Source of the DNA: Bacteroidales bacterium
Lineage (GTDB): Bacteria > Bacteroidota > Bacteroidia > Bacteroidales > UBA932
Reading direction: 5' to 3'
DNA: 40,708 nt
NCBI GenBank assembly: GCA_017962705.1
Contig: JAGCUV010000008.1
Span: 1-40,708 of the forward strand
Of this stretch, positions 1 to 7,935 are shown piece by piece. The notes under the pieces were generated by a model that searched no databases, had not been told where the DNA came from, and saw only the letters and a program-made list of their open reading frames with translations. The position numbers and the translations under genes are program-made. Each line of letters begins with the position of its first letter. The stretch's first letter is position 1.

Positions 1-478
1 GCTGGAAGTCCTGGTTCAAGTCCCAGGGGAAAGAAGCCCCACCATCGAACAAATCCTTCAGGGAAACAGTTCCCTTGGACTCCTTCGACTCCCACAGGCT
101 CATCGGACGCATCTTCACCGGTGCAATCCTGCCGGCACCGCTGTGATGCACCTCCGTCTTGTCGGCAGGCGTGGAACTGCCCGTAAGGATGTACTTGCCG
201 AACTCATACTTCACGTCAAGGTCGTCCTTCACCTGGTTCCAGATGTCCGGGACCTTCTGCCACTCGTCGATAAGGCGCGGATTATCGCCCGGCAGAGCAC
301 CCTTCGGGTTCATCCGTGCCATCGCAATGGCCTGCTTCGTATTGAGTTTGATGAAACTCTTCTGATAAAGCATGCAAGTGGTAGTCTTGCCGCAGAACTT
401 CGGCCCTGCAACTACAATAGCCCCCGATGTCCTCAGTTTCAGTTCGATTTCTTTTTCGATAAGTCTGCTGTAATACAT
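1..478 (-). CDS. AAA-family ATPase (DUF4143-type), N-terminal part, cut by window edge
   Basis: The first 159 codons are present; the 3' end lies beyond the left edge. The start ATG is at 478-476 on the minus strand. A Walker A motif (GPKFCGKTT, residues 25-33), a Walker B-like LIDEWQ and a sensor-like LTGSSTP are visible. This order is typical of the bacterial ATPases that carry a C-terminal DUF4143 (nuclease-like) domain, which would lie outside the window. These proteins are common, poorly characterised and often horizontally mobile. A Bacteroidetes-type promoter sits directly upstream, and an 18-bp direct repeat overlaps it. The family call rests on the N-terminal ATPase region only. Confidence 0.8.
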   Translation of the reverse strand, partial: MYYSRLIEKEIELKLRTSGAIVVAGPKFCGKTTTCMLYQKSFIKLNTKQAIAMARMNPKGALPGDNPRLIDEWQKVPDIWNQVKDDLDVKYEFGKYILTGSSTPADKTEVHHSGAGRIAPVKMRPMSLWESKESKGTVSLKDLFDGGASFPWDLNQDFQ

Positions 479-502
479 AGTTCAATCTCCAAAAATTCTA
501 TG

Positions 503-533
503 CAAAGATAGAAATTCCCAAGATTTTCAACAA
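503..533 (-). promoter_or_regulatory. Promoter of the AAA ATPase gene
   Basis: Reading the minus strand, TATCTTTG (510-503) matches the Bacteroidetes -7 element TAnnTTTG. A TTG lies about 20 bases upstream of it. The start codon follows 24 bases downstream of the -7 box. Confidence 0.6.
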
Positions 534-553
534 ATAATTCCCAAGATTTTCAA
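513..553. repeat. 18-bp direct repeat pair upstream of the ATPase gene
   Basis: Two perfect copies of AATTCCCAAGATTTTCAA lie at 513-530 and 536-553, 23 bp apart start to start, about two helical turns. The first copy fills the space between the -33 and -7 boxes of the ATPase promoter. The second lies just upstream and overlaps the stop codon of the SGNH gene (TGA at 552-550). The position suggests a tandem operator for autoregulation, which is inference. Confidence 0.7.
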
Positions 554-2097
554 TTTTCGCCGTCGAAGCGCGAGATAAACGAGACTTGGGCGGGGGCGAT
601 TCTGCGGTATCCTTCTTCGGTCATGTGCAACTTGTCGCTCAGGTAGAAGCGTTCAAAGTTTTCGATGCCGACATCCTGGATGCTGAACTGGTCCAGGACG
701 GGAACGCCGTGGTAGCGGCAGCACTCTTTCTGGGCCTGGACATATTCGGCGAAGGTCTTGCCGGTCTTGTTGGCATCCGTCGAGTAGGGGTTGTATCCGG
801 AATCGCGCGTGAAGAAACGCAAGGAGGTGAAAAAGAGTATCTTCGCCTCGGGATTTTTTTCGCGAAGCTTGTGGATGCAGTAGTTGATGCCTCCGCATTG
901 CGTGTCCAGACGGGAAGCGTCGTAGCCGTCCGCCGCGCTGTAGTCCTTCCAACTGCCGCACTCTTTGTTGCCGGTGAAGTCGTTGGTCGAGGCCCAGAGC
1001 ACATAAATGTCGTACACGCCGGCCGTGTCGACCTGCCGCTGGAGCGAGTAGCCCTTGGAACTGGAGAAGCCGGCCCCGCCGACCCCGTAGGTCGTGACCT
1101 CGGCGTCCAATGCGTCCGCCCATAGCTGCTTGGCGGCGTCGGACTGCGGCCTGACCGAAAGTGAGCCGCCAAAGACGGCGATACGCGTCTTGACGACTCC
1201 GGAAGCCGGAAGGAGCCGATGGATGTCGGGCCGAGGGGTGCGGATTTTTTGTTTGGCGGCCGGCTGGAAGGAGGTCACTTTGTAAGGGTTGAGGCAGGCG
1301 TTGTGGGCGGCCGTCCGGCAGATGGAGGCCACGTCCGCGCTGATGCTCTTCGGGCGATAGGCATTGCCAGCGACACTGACCCCCGAGATGGCTTCAAACC
1401 AGGTGCAGGCGGCCGTGTAGCGGCCGTAGGTTTTCTCCAGGTGGTAGCCGTCCCGGTTGAATTTGTCCCCCAGGGAACTGGTGCGGGCGTTCTGGATGGC
1501 CGTGCCCGAGGGAATCAGGATGGGGAAATGATGGGCGGATACGGCCTTGCGCGAGGCGCCCATAATTGCCTGGTACATCTGCATCTGGTCTTTGCCGTAG
1601 CGGGGAAACTCCCGGTGGTCCGCGTCGGCCGCATAGGACCAGGTCTGGTGCCACATGAACACGGCCGTCGCCGGTACGCGCCGCCGGACGTAGGCGGTCA
1701 ATGCCTCCAGATAGGGCTCGTAGGTCTCATATTCGCCGGACACGCCGCTGGCCTGCTGGAAACTGACATAGTCCCACGGCTCGTCGCTCAAGGCTTGGGA
1801 CAAGGTCGCGTTGGGGGTGTTGGTCCTGACGCCTCCGACAATCTTGCGGTAGGCATAGTCGTCGCTATTGGTGACGGTGTTCTTGAAATGCCGTTCCAGG
1901 GTGCATCCGCCGATATACATATTGCCGATGATGACGGGCATGCCCGCCGCATCGAAGAGTTCCCACAAGTATTGTTCTACCGAATCTTGCGAGAAACTGT
2001 TGCCGATGGCCAGGATGCGGAGCGTGTCCTTGGGCTGGGCAGCTGCGTTGGCCGTGACCAGCAAAAGTGAAAGCAGGGCGATGAGAAGGCGTTTCAT
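550..2097 (-). CDS. Secreted double-domain SGNH/GDSL-type esterase (DUF4886 + SGNH)
   Basis: This 515-residue protein has a signal peptide (residues 1 to about 20, ending ANAAA-Q). Residues 25-250 form a DUF4886-like domain starting with an SGNH block I (IGNSFSQ, Ser34). From about residue 300 a second SGNH domain has FGGSLS (Ser312), GVGGAG, an ASTND block III and a C-terminal SDKLHM with Asp488 and His491. The second domain therefore carries a full Ser-Gly-Asn-His set. Such enzymes remove acetyl or other acyl groups from glycans. The gene overlaps the AraC regulator by 4 bp (ATGA), so both are read together, and it lies next to the large glycan-use operon. The exact ester bond cannot be read from sequence. 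Confidence 0.85.
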   Translation of the reverse strand: MKRLLIALLSLLLVTANAAAQPKDTLRILAIGNSFSQDSVEQYLWELFDAAGMPVIIGNMYIGGCTLERHFKNTVTNSDDYAYRKIVGGVRTNTPNATLSQALSDEPWDYVSFQQASGVSGEYETYEPYLEALTAYVRRRVPATAVFMWHQTWSYAADADHREFPRYGKDQMQMYQAIMGASRKAVSAHHFPILIPSGTAIQNARTSSLGDKFNRDGYHLEKTYGRYTAACTWFEAISGVSVAGNAYRPKSISADVASICRTAAHNACLNPYKVTSFQPAAKQKIRTPRPDIHRLLPASGVVKTRIAVFGGSLSVRPQSDAAKQLWADALDAEVTTYGVGGAGFSSSKGYSLQRQVDTAGVYDIYVLWASTNDFTGNKECGSWKDYSAADGYDASRLDTQCGGINYCIHKLREKNPEAKILFFTSLRFFTRDSGYNPYSTDANKTGKTFAEYVQAQKECCRYHGVPVLDQFSIQDVGIENFERFYLSDKLHMTEEGYRRIAPAQVSFISRFDGEN

Positions 2098-2984
2098 AGG
2101 TTGTTGTTTTTGTTTTGTTCGCGAAATTGAGAAGGGGATGCTCCGGTTTCTTTCCGGAAAAAGTTGCAGAAATACTCGACCGACGAAAAACCGCAGTCTT
2201 TGGAGATGATTTTGATGGGCAAATCGGTTTTCAGTAATTTGTACTTGGCTCTTTGGAGGCGCAATTTCCCCAGATAATGGACGGGAGACAAACCGCTCTG
2301 TTGTTTGAAAAGGGTGTTGAATGCCGTGTAACTGACGCCCATCTCGGCGGCGAGTTCCTGGAGGCTGAACGGCTTTTCTATGTTCTTTTCCATATAGTTC
2401 CGGACCTTGACCATCAGTTTGGCTGATTTCTTGCCACCGTTCGGGCTTGCCGCCTGGCCATAAACGATGCCGGACAGTATCATGAAAAGCATGGACAACA
2501 GCAGCAACGGCGTATCTTCGTTTTCATCCCGGGCGTATTTCAACATGGTCAGGAAAGCATCCCGGTGGATGATTGGCAACATATATACGCTACCCTCCTG
2601 GGAAATGCCGCCCATGACAATCCGCGACAAGGTTTCTCCGTTGAAGCCGATGAAATATTCGGTCCATCCGGTCGTAGGATCCGGGGAATAGGAATGCCAG
2701 AAACCGGGCCGGAGCAGGAAAACGGAGCCTTCCGGGATGGTATATTCCAGCCCCCTGTCAATGAAAATGCCATTCCCCTGACTGATGTAGACCAACTGGA
2801 ACTGATCGATGCACCGGCCTCCGGCATCGTCAAACAGTGCTTTTTGAGGAAAGCCTTCCGAAGGATAGGTCTCACCGGCGGCGATGGACTGGGTGCCTAC
2901 GACAGAAACCCAGTCGGTCGAGCGGTCCAAGCCATTCTTGGGAAAGGCATAGCAGGCAATCTTGTCTGTCTCCAGAAATACCAT
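2094..2984 (-). CDS. AraC-family transcriptional regulator
   Basis: This 296-residue cytoplasmic protein has an N-terminal cupin-like sensing region (about residues 45-130, with PEGSVFLLRPGFWHSY typical of the AraC arm domain). A C-terminal double helix-turn-helix spans about 190-290 (SLQELAAEMGVSYTAFNTLF, then IISKDCGFSSVEYFCNFFRK). It is divergent from the polysaccharide-use operon that begins at 3111 and co-transcribed with the SGNH esterase. The natural reading is that it senses a breakdown sugar and switches on the operon. That role is inferred from position. Confidence 0.9.
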   Translation of the reverse strand: MVFLETDKIACYAFPKNGLDRSTDWVSVVGTQSIAAGETYPSEGFPQKALFDDAGGRCIDQFQLVYISQGNGIFIDRGLEYTIPEGSVFLLRPGFWHSYSPDPTTGWTEYFIGFNGETLSRIVMGGISQEGSVYMLPIIHRDAFLTMLKYARDENEDTPLLLLSMLFMILSGIVYGQAASPNGGKKSAKLMVKVRNYMEKNIEKPFSLQELAAEMGVSYTAFNTLFKQQSGLSPVHYLGKLRLQRAKYKLLKTDLPIKIISKDCGFSSVEYFCNFFRKETGASPSQFREQNKNNNL

Positions 2985-3006
2985 AACAGTGGAGGTTGAT
3001 TTTTCG

Positions 3007-3036
3007 CAAAGTTACTGTAATTTTTTACAAAAGCAA
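3007..3036 (-). promoter_or_regulatory. Promoter of the AraC-SGNH transcript
   Basis: On the minus strand TAACTTTG (3014-3007) matches TAnnTTTG. TTG (3036-3034) lies 19 bases upstream, the consensus spacing. It sits 22 bp before the AraC start codon. Confidence 0.7.
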
Positions 3037-3053
3037 TAAGGACTTTTTAATTA

Positions 3054-3087
3054 TTGATGTGAATTATAAATATAATGCCTATGTTTG
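3054..3087 (+). promoter_or_regulatory. Probable promoter of the polysaccharide-utilisation operon
   Basis: TATGTTTG at 3080-3087 matches the -7 form TAnnTTTG. The best -33 TTG (3054-3056) is 23 bases upstream, slightly longer than the usual 19-21, which would fit an activator-dependent promoter. Because this box overlaps the ATG at 3075, the downstream ATG at 3111 is the better start for the first gene. Confidence 0.5.
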
Positions 3088-3110
3088 CAACATCAATTTA
3101 CTTGAAGAAA

Positions 3111-5954
3111 ATGACAAACATAAAACTGGTGTGTTGGTTTCTGCCCCTTCTTCTGGTCTCTTGCGCCCGGGAGTTGCCCGAGTCGGATTCGGGCAGCGGG
3201 GATGACTATGGAGAAGAAATCACGTTGTGTGTCGGGCAGGAATCCGGGCAAAACAAGACCTACTTGTCCGGCCTTGATGTGCTGTGGGGGAAAGGAGATT
3301 GCATTTCTGTTTTCAGCGGAGGTGCTAATGCCAGTTTCAAGGCGACAACCTCGGGGGCGTCCCGCTCGACTTTTGCGGGCAAGGCGCCACGGAGCCCCAA
3401 GTATTATATCCTGTATCCTTACCAGGAAGAGGCTTCCATTTCCTCCAACGTCATCGACTGCACCCTGCCGTATTTGCAGGTTCCGGTTCAGAATTCATTT
3501 GACCCCGCGGCGGCCCTGATGGCCGGAGTTGCGGATGAGGAAGAAACGGCCATGCTGAAAAATGCTTGCGCGTTCATCAAATTCGAACTTGAGGGGGATG
3601 ATGTGACGCTCGTTTACATCCAGGCGACCGGCGATGGGGAGAAACTCACCGGCAGCGTACAACTCACGGTTGCCGATGACGGAACCCATACTTTTTCTAT
3701 GGGGACGGGGACGTTAAAGAATGCCGTATCGCTCTCCCAGCCTGAAGATGCAGCATTCAAGCCCGGTGTTTATTATGCCTGTGTTTTTCCCAACGACATA
3801 TCCGGCGTCCGGGTTATTTTCCACTATGCCGACGGCTCCACCGGATCCAAGGTCAGGAAGACCAAGGCCTGCCCCCTGACCCGCAACTACATCACGGATT
3901 TCGGCGTGATTGACGACAATGTCACCCGCGTCTATGATGGAGATGGGACCAAAGATGACAATTACCCGTCCAGTTCCTATGGGTTCAATTACGCGAGCCT
4001 GGGCAAGCGCAACCATCCCCGGCTTTTCCTGGATGAAACGGGCTTCAATGACCTGCGGGCGAAACTGACCACCGGAGCGGCGTCAAACATGTTCCTCAAG
4101 CTGCTCAGCGACAATATCATTACCAACGCTGCCTCCTGTCTTTCGGAAGCCGTCCCCGCCTATACGGCGTCAGACAATCTGACCGAAGCCCGGCTGGGTC
4201 TCAAGCACATCTTCGCGTGCGCGTACGCATTCCTTATTACGCGCGAGAGCAAGTATTTCAATAAGGCCAAAGCCGATATGCTGCAATTCTGCAGCTGGGC
4301 GGACTGGCATCCCGAGCAGTATCTCTGCGTGGGAGAGACGGCCATGGCCATGGCGATTGGCTATGACTGGTTGTATGGCTATTTCACCAACGAGGAGCGG
4401 GAGTTGATGCGGGAAAAGATGTTCGCCTACGTGCTCGGCACTTATAAGGATGAGGCGAATATCAGCAAGTACAGCAATGCCAACAACTGGAACGAGGTGT
4501 GTTGGGGCGGCCTCACGGCAACAGCCATCGCCCTGATGGGGAAGACCATTACGATCGATGCCGTCACTTACGGCAACGCCAATCTGGCTGAATTGCTGGA
4601 AATGTGCGTCAACCCTTCCGACAGTCACTCCAATGCCTACCAGTTGCCGAGATTGTATGGCCCCGACGGCTGCTTCGACGAGGGGTACAACTATTGGAAT
4701 TACGGTACCGGTTACGAGATTGCTCTGATCAAAGCCTTGGAGACGGCCTTTGGGAAAACCGCTACGGGTGTTACCAATCTGGTGAATGCCAGCGGATTCC
4801 TTGCGACGGACCGGTTTATGCAGTTTATGGAAAGCCCTTTGGGTGGAAAATCGTTTGCCACATTCGGTTTCTCCGATGGTGGCGCGTCGGCCGCTGAGCT
4901 GCAATGGCCCCTCTACTGGTTTGCAGGGCATAAGGAGGATTATACCGTTCTTTCCAACGAATTCCACAAATACCAGGCCGGCGCCTATACTGCCTCCGAC
5001 TGCAAGGACAGGATGTTCCCCTTGCTCCCGGCGATTGCCAAGGATTTGGCGCTGGATGCGCACTGCAATACGCCGGTTTATCCCACCACTACGCTTTGGT
5101 CCGGAGGCAACGAGATGACGGAAATCATTATGGCGCGGGACAAGTGGTCTGGTACAGACCGCGATGCTTATTTTGGATTCAAGGGCGGCTACCCGAACCG
5201 AAGCCACGGGCATATGGATATCGGCTCCTTTGTGTTCGATTATAATGGCGAGCGTTGGAGTCACGACATTCCGCTGGGCTGGACCTATACCGCAGCTACG
5301 GAGCGCATTCGTCAATACGATGCGTCCAAGGAGTACAATGTCCGCGGGCAAAATTCGGGAAGGTGGTGGTTTTTCTTCACCAACAACATCGGCCATAGCA
5401 CCCTCTCGATTATGAACGGGCCGTTGGGCTCCAAAAACAACCCCTCCGACCAGTTGGTAGGAGCCGCCGCTGCCCGGGCGACCATCGTCTCGACGATCAA
5501 TACCGCTACCGAGACGGGCGGCAAGATGGACCTCACGCCTATCTATGCGGACTGTCTGAGCGCTTTCTACCGTACGGTGAAAATTGTCAAGGAGGGAAGT
5601 GATTTCAAGAAACTCATCGTGATAGACGAGATTACGACCAACAGCTCCCTGGCCCCCCAGATCCAGTGGCGTATGCTGACGCCGGCCGCCGTCACCAACC
5701 AGGACGGTTATCAGGAACTCACGCAGAACGGCAAGACGATGTATCTCAAGACGACCTGCACGGGGAATGTATCTTCTCCCGCATATACCGTCTGGGATGC
5801 CGCCGATTCGAGCGTTCCCGGCTGGGTCCATCCGGTGGACAGGGATTATACCGCCACCAAAGGATACCATATGGCCGGTTTTGCGGCGACGATTCAAAAA
5901 AATTCCGTCATTACGATGACGACAATGATTACAGATAATATTAACAACCAGTAG
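3111..5954 (+). CDS. Fimbrillin-like / heparinase II/III fusion lipoprotein
   Basis: The start at 3111 gives an SPII signal peptide with lipobox LLVSC (Cys18). The in-frame ATG at 3075 would lie inside the promoter. About residues 35-275 look like a fimbrillin (Mfa-like) beta domain: a WGKGDCISVF strand, a YYILYPYQ motif, and an ending of NYITDFGVIDD. From about residue 300 (HPRLFL) to the C-terminus is a heparinase II/III-type polysaccharide lyase: an alpha-barrel with NNWNE (Asn459) and a beta-sheet domain with SHGHMD (His699, His701). This family cleaves uronate polysaccharides by beta-elimination, so a surface lyase that makes the first cuts is likely. It is the first gene of the operon; the next gene starts 4 bp after its stop. 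The fusion is unusual. The PL family number cannot be assigned by eye. Confidence 0.8.
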   Translation: MTNIKLVCWFLPLLLVSCARELPESDSGSGDDYGEEITLCVGQESGQNKTYLSGLDVLWGKGDCISVFSGGANASFKATTSGASRSTFAGKAPRSPKYYILYPYQEEASISSNVIDCTLPYLQVPVQNSFDPAAALMAGVADEEETAMLKNACAFIKFELEGDDVTLVYIQATGDGEKLTGSVQLTVADDGTHTFSMGTGTLKNAVSLSQPEDAAFKPGVYYACVFPNDISGVRVIFHYADGSTGSKVRKTKACPLTRNYITDFGVIDDNVTRVYDGDGTKDDNYPSSSYGFNYASLGKRNHPRLFLDETGFNDLRAKLTTGAASNMFLKLLSDNIITNAASCLSEAVPAYTASDNLTEARLGLKHIFACAYAFLITRESKYFNKAKADMLQFCSWADWHPEQYLCVGETAMAMAIGYDWLYGYFTNEERELMREKMFAYVLGTYKDEANISKYSNANNWNEVCWGGLTATAIALMGKTITIDAVTYGNANLAELLEMCVNPSDSHSNAYQLPRLYGPDGCFDEGYNYWNYGTGYEIALIKALETAFGKTATGVTNLVNASGFLATDRFMQFMESPLGGKSFATFGFSDGGASAAELQWPLYWFAGHKEDYTVLSNEFHKYQAGAYTASDCKDRMFPLLPAIAKDLALDAHCNTPVYPTTTLWSGGNEMTEIIMARDKWSGTDRDAYFGFKGGYPNRSHGHMDIGSFVFDYNGERWSHDIPLGWTYTAATERIRQYDASKEYNVRGQNSGRWWFFFTNNIGHSTLSIMNGPLGSKNNPSDQLVGAAAARATIVSTINTATETGGKMDLTPIYADCLSAFYRTVKIVKEGSDFKKLIVIDEITTNSSLAPQIQWRMLTPAAVTNQDGYQELTQNGKTMYLKTTCTGNVSSPAYTVWDAADSSVPGWVHPVDRDYTATKGYHMAGFAATIQKNSVITMTTMITDNINNQ

Positions 5955-5958
5955 TACA

Positions 5959-6102
5959 ATGATTAAGTCGAAAAAATACATTTATGAAAGTCCGTATTGT
6001 ACGGATATTTCCATTGTCGAGAGCATCGTGGTTTGCGGCTCGGCAGGCGTTGAGGCCAACGATGTTGGCTACGACGATTATTACGAAGATGTTTTTCTTT
6101 AG
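5959..6102 (+). CDS. Small peptide A (47 aa), paralogue of the next gene
   Basis: This short gene sits 4 bp after the lyase lipoprotein stop and encodes 47 residues. There is no signal peptide or membrane segment. It has a Y-E-S-P element at residues 9-12. From Cys26 to Phe46 runs an acidic, aromatic tail (SAGVEAND, then DDYYEDVF) that aligns with the tail of the following small gene: C, S, A, V, A, N, D, Y, Y, V, F are shared. Two adjacent in-frame genes with the same conserved tail are hard to explain as noise. The function is unknown. Small proteins of similar build occur beside fimbrillin genes in Bacteroidales (general recollection, not checked). Confidence 0.7.
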   Translation: MIKSKKYIYESPYCTDISIVESIVVCGSAGVEANDVGYDDYYEDVFL

Positions 6103-6113
6103 TTAACATTATC

Positions 6114-6272
6114 ATGAACGAGAGAATGAGATTCAAGTTACATCAGTACGCCACCCCGGCCGTCCATGTTGTCCGGCTGGAGCAGAGTGGGATTATCTGT
6201 AAGTCTGCCGTACAGGCAAATGAGATTGCAAATGACAACTATTACAATAATGTATTTGAAAATGAAAACTAA
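6114..6272 (+). CDS. Small peptide B (52 aa), paralogue of the previous gene
   Basis: This gene encodes 52 residues and lies 11 bp after peptide A. It overlaps the start of the fimbrillin gene by 11 bp (TAA at 6270-6272; fimbrillin ATG at 6262), so the translations are probably coupled. It has Y-A-T-P at residues 12-15, a hydrophobic VHVVRLE stretch, SGIIC ending at Cys29, and the tail SAVQANEIANDNYYNNVF. Relative to peptide A only one gap is needed over the last 21 positions. No signal peptide is seen. It could be a precursor-like peptide, a small partner of the fimbrillin proteins or a regulator; the sequence does not decide. Confidence 0.7.
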   Translation: MNERMRFKLHQYATPAVHVVRLEQSGIICKSAVQANEIANDNYYNNVFENEN

Positions 6273-7923
6273 TTATTTCTTTATGGCGGCTGCGGCAGCC
6301 CTTTTGATGATCTCCTGCAACAAGGAAGAGATCAATCATGCATCAGGCGGTTCCGACCCGGCGGCGGGTGGCGTAAAGAGCACCATCTCAGTTACGACCG
6401 AGGATCTCACCAAGGCCGATTTCAACCAGACCGAAGAAAGCGGACCGTACAAAATCAGTTGGCAGAGTGGCGACAAAATCCTTATTGTGCAGCAGCGCAC
6501 CACTAGTGAAGGTGAAGGGAACGAGTTTACCTATGAAGGAGCTGCTTTCAACGGTAGCATAACTACGCCTGTGGCAGGCTCAACATGGCATGCCTTCTTC
6601 CCCTATGGACAGTTTTCCAACTTTTCTCCTTCTGCTCATACCGTAAAAGCAGAGTTGCCTCAGAATCAAGATGGCAGTAAGTCAGCTTTCAACGATTGCT
6701 ATCTGATGTATAAGCTGAACAGGAGTGCCGATAGTGAGACTCCTTCCGGCCAGGAAGCAGGTACGGCCCTAACTGCTGTGGAGCTGTCATTCACGCTCAA
6801 GGGACTGACTTCTGTTATCAAACTGAACGTTCCCGCCGCATTGAATCTAAAAACCATTACCCTTACAGCCAAAGACGAAAGCGATGCGGATGTCTATCTT
6901 GCCGGCAATATCACTCTCCAGACGGCTAAGGGCGATTATGGTATGTTGAATGCGGGAAGTGGTAATATTCGTAAAGGCAACAAAACATCCGTAATTGTTG
7001 ATGCCGGGGCTGAAACCTTTTCAGGAGATGTTTACATTTATCTCCTGCCAGACAATTATATTCCTTCCGGTAGCGACCGCTATTACTACAGCACCGCCCG
7101 TACGCTTAATTTCCAGTTTACAAACGAAGACGGTTTTTCCTGCACAAAACAGGTTTCCATTTCTGCGGAGCATCCTCTCAAGAGTGGGGTTCTTTACGAT
7201 TTCGGCTCCCTGCCGAGTGTTTTGCCTTTCGACTTTGATTTTGACTTGACGATGGATACGACGGATGGCTTCAAATTGATTGCCGCCAACGGTCCTGATG
7301 GAATTGAAATCAGTCCGGCGTCTGTTACTCCCTCCGATGGTGGATTTACTTCCGTTACGGTCAGTGTGCCGGGCTGCGACAGCAAGACCGTGGGCGTCTA
7401 TTTCAGAGTTTGGGAATTGAAAAGTGAATCAGACTTCTGGACTAACGCCGGCGGTGCTGGTATTGAACGTAATACTGCCGTTGAAGGTGATGCGATTACT
7501 TTTGAAACGGATGGTCTATGGTGCTATGCTCCGGTGGGGTCCAAACTCTCAGACAATACGGGTTATATGGTATTCTATAATGGACCCGTTCTGTACCTAA
7601 GCCCTATTTATAATGCACACGGAACGATTGGAGTGAGGGCGGCCTCAAACAAGGTAACAGATACCCGGGAGATGCCGGTACAATACGGTGCGACAAAAGA
7701 TGGCGAAACAACCGTTTATACCATATCCACGACGGGAACGACACAAACCAACTTCAGCATAGATTTTTCTTCTACGCAAACAACAAAAGTGGTTTCACTT
7801 CATCCTGGAAACAATCATCGGATTTCTTATGTGTATTGGATGGAATGGGGCGAGAATGTGACCGATCCGAATCCGGCTGCGGAAGCTGAATCCTTGTCCG
7901 GGACGCAGGAATATGGTATCTAA
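6262..7923 (+). CDS. Fimbrillin-family surface lipoprotein
   Basis: The start at 6262 gives a lipoprotein of 553 residues with lipobox LMISC (Cys19). An upstream in-frame ATG at 6250 adds four residues and is possible. Residues 30-315 have fimbrillin-type features: KADFNQ near the mature start, WQSGDKILI, the HAFFPYG turn, and LKSGVLYDFGS at the domain end. A C-terminal beta-rich region (about 325-540) may be a second carbohydrate-binding-like domain. There is no pilus operon around it. Its place just before the SusC-like genes suggests a surface glycan-binding role rather than a fimbrial subunit (inference). Its base composition looks more AT-rich than its neighbours. Confidence 0.75.
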   Translation: MKTNYFFMAAAAALLMISCNKEEINHASGGSDPAAGGVKSTISVTTEDLTKADFNQTEESGPYKISWQSGDKILIVQQRTTSEGEGNEFTYEGAAFNGSITTPVAGSTWHAFFPYGQFSNFSPSAHTVKAELPQNQDGSKSAFNDCYLMYKLNRSADSETPSGQEAGTALTAVELSFTLKGLTSVIKLNVPAALNLKTITLTAKDESDADVYLAGNITLQTAKGDYGMLNAGSGNIRKGNKTSVIVDAGAETFSGDVYIYLLPDNYIPSGSDRYYYSTARTLNFQFTNEDGFSCTKQVSISAEHPLKSGVLYDFGSLPSVLPFDFDFDLTMDTTDGFKLIAANGPDGIEISPASVTPSDGGFTSVTVSVPGCDSKTVGVYFRVWELKSESDFWTNAGGAGIERNTAVEGDAITFETDGLWCYAPVGSKLSDNTGYMVFYNGPVLYLSPIYNAHGTIGVRAASNKVTDTREMPVQYGATKDGETTVYTISTTGTTQTNFSIDFSSTQTTKVVSLHPGNNHRISYVYWMEWGENVTDPNPAAEAESLSGTQEYGI

Positions 7924-7935
7924 CCCATTTGCAGA

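Noticed and set aside
3075..3110. Earlier in-frame ATG for the fimbrillin-lyase lipoprotein
   Set aside because: It overlaps the -7 promoter element and would push the lipobox cysteine to residue 30. The ATG at 3111 gives a normal SPII signal.
4170..5981. 603-codon open frame on the minus strand opposite the fimbrillin-lyase gene
   Set aside because: It is a shadow of the GC-rich coding frame. It has no recognisable motif, no promoter, and lies fully antisense to a well supported gene.
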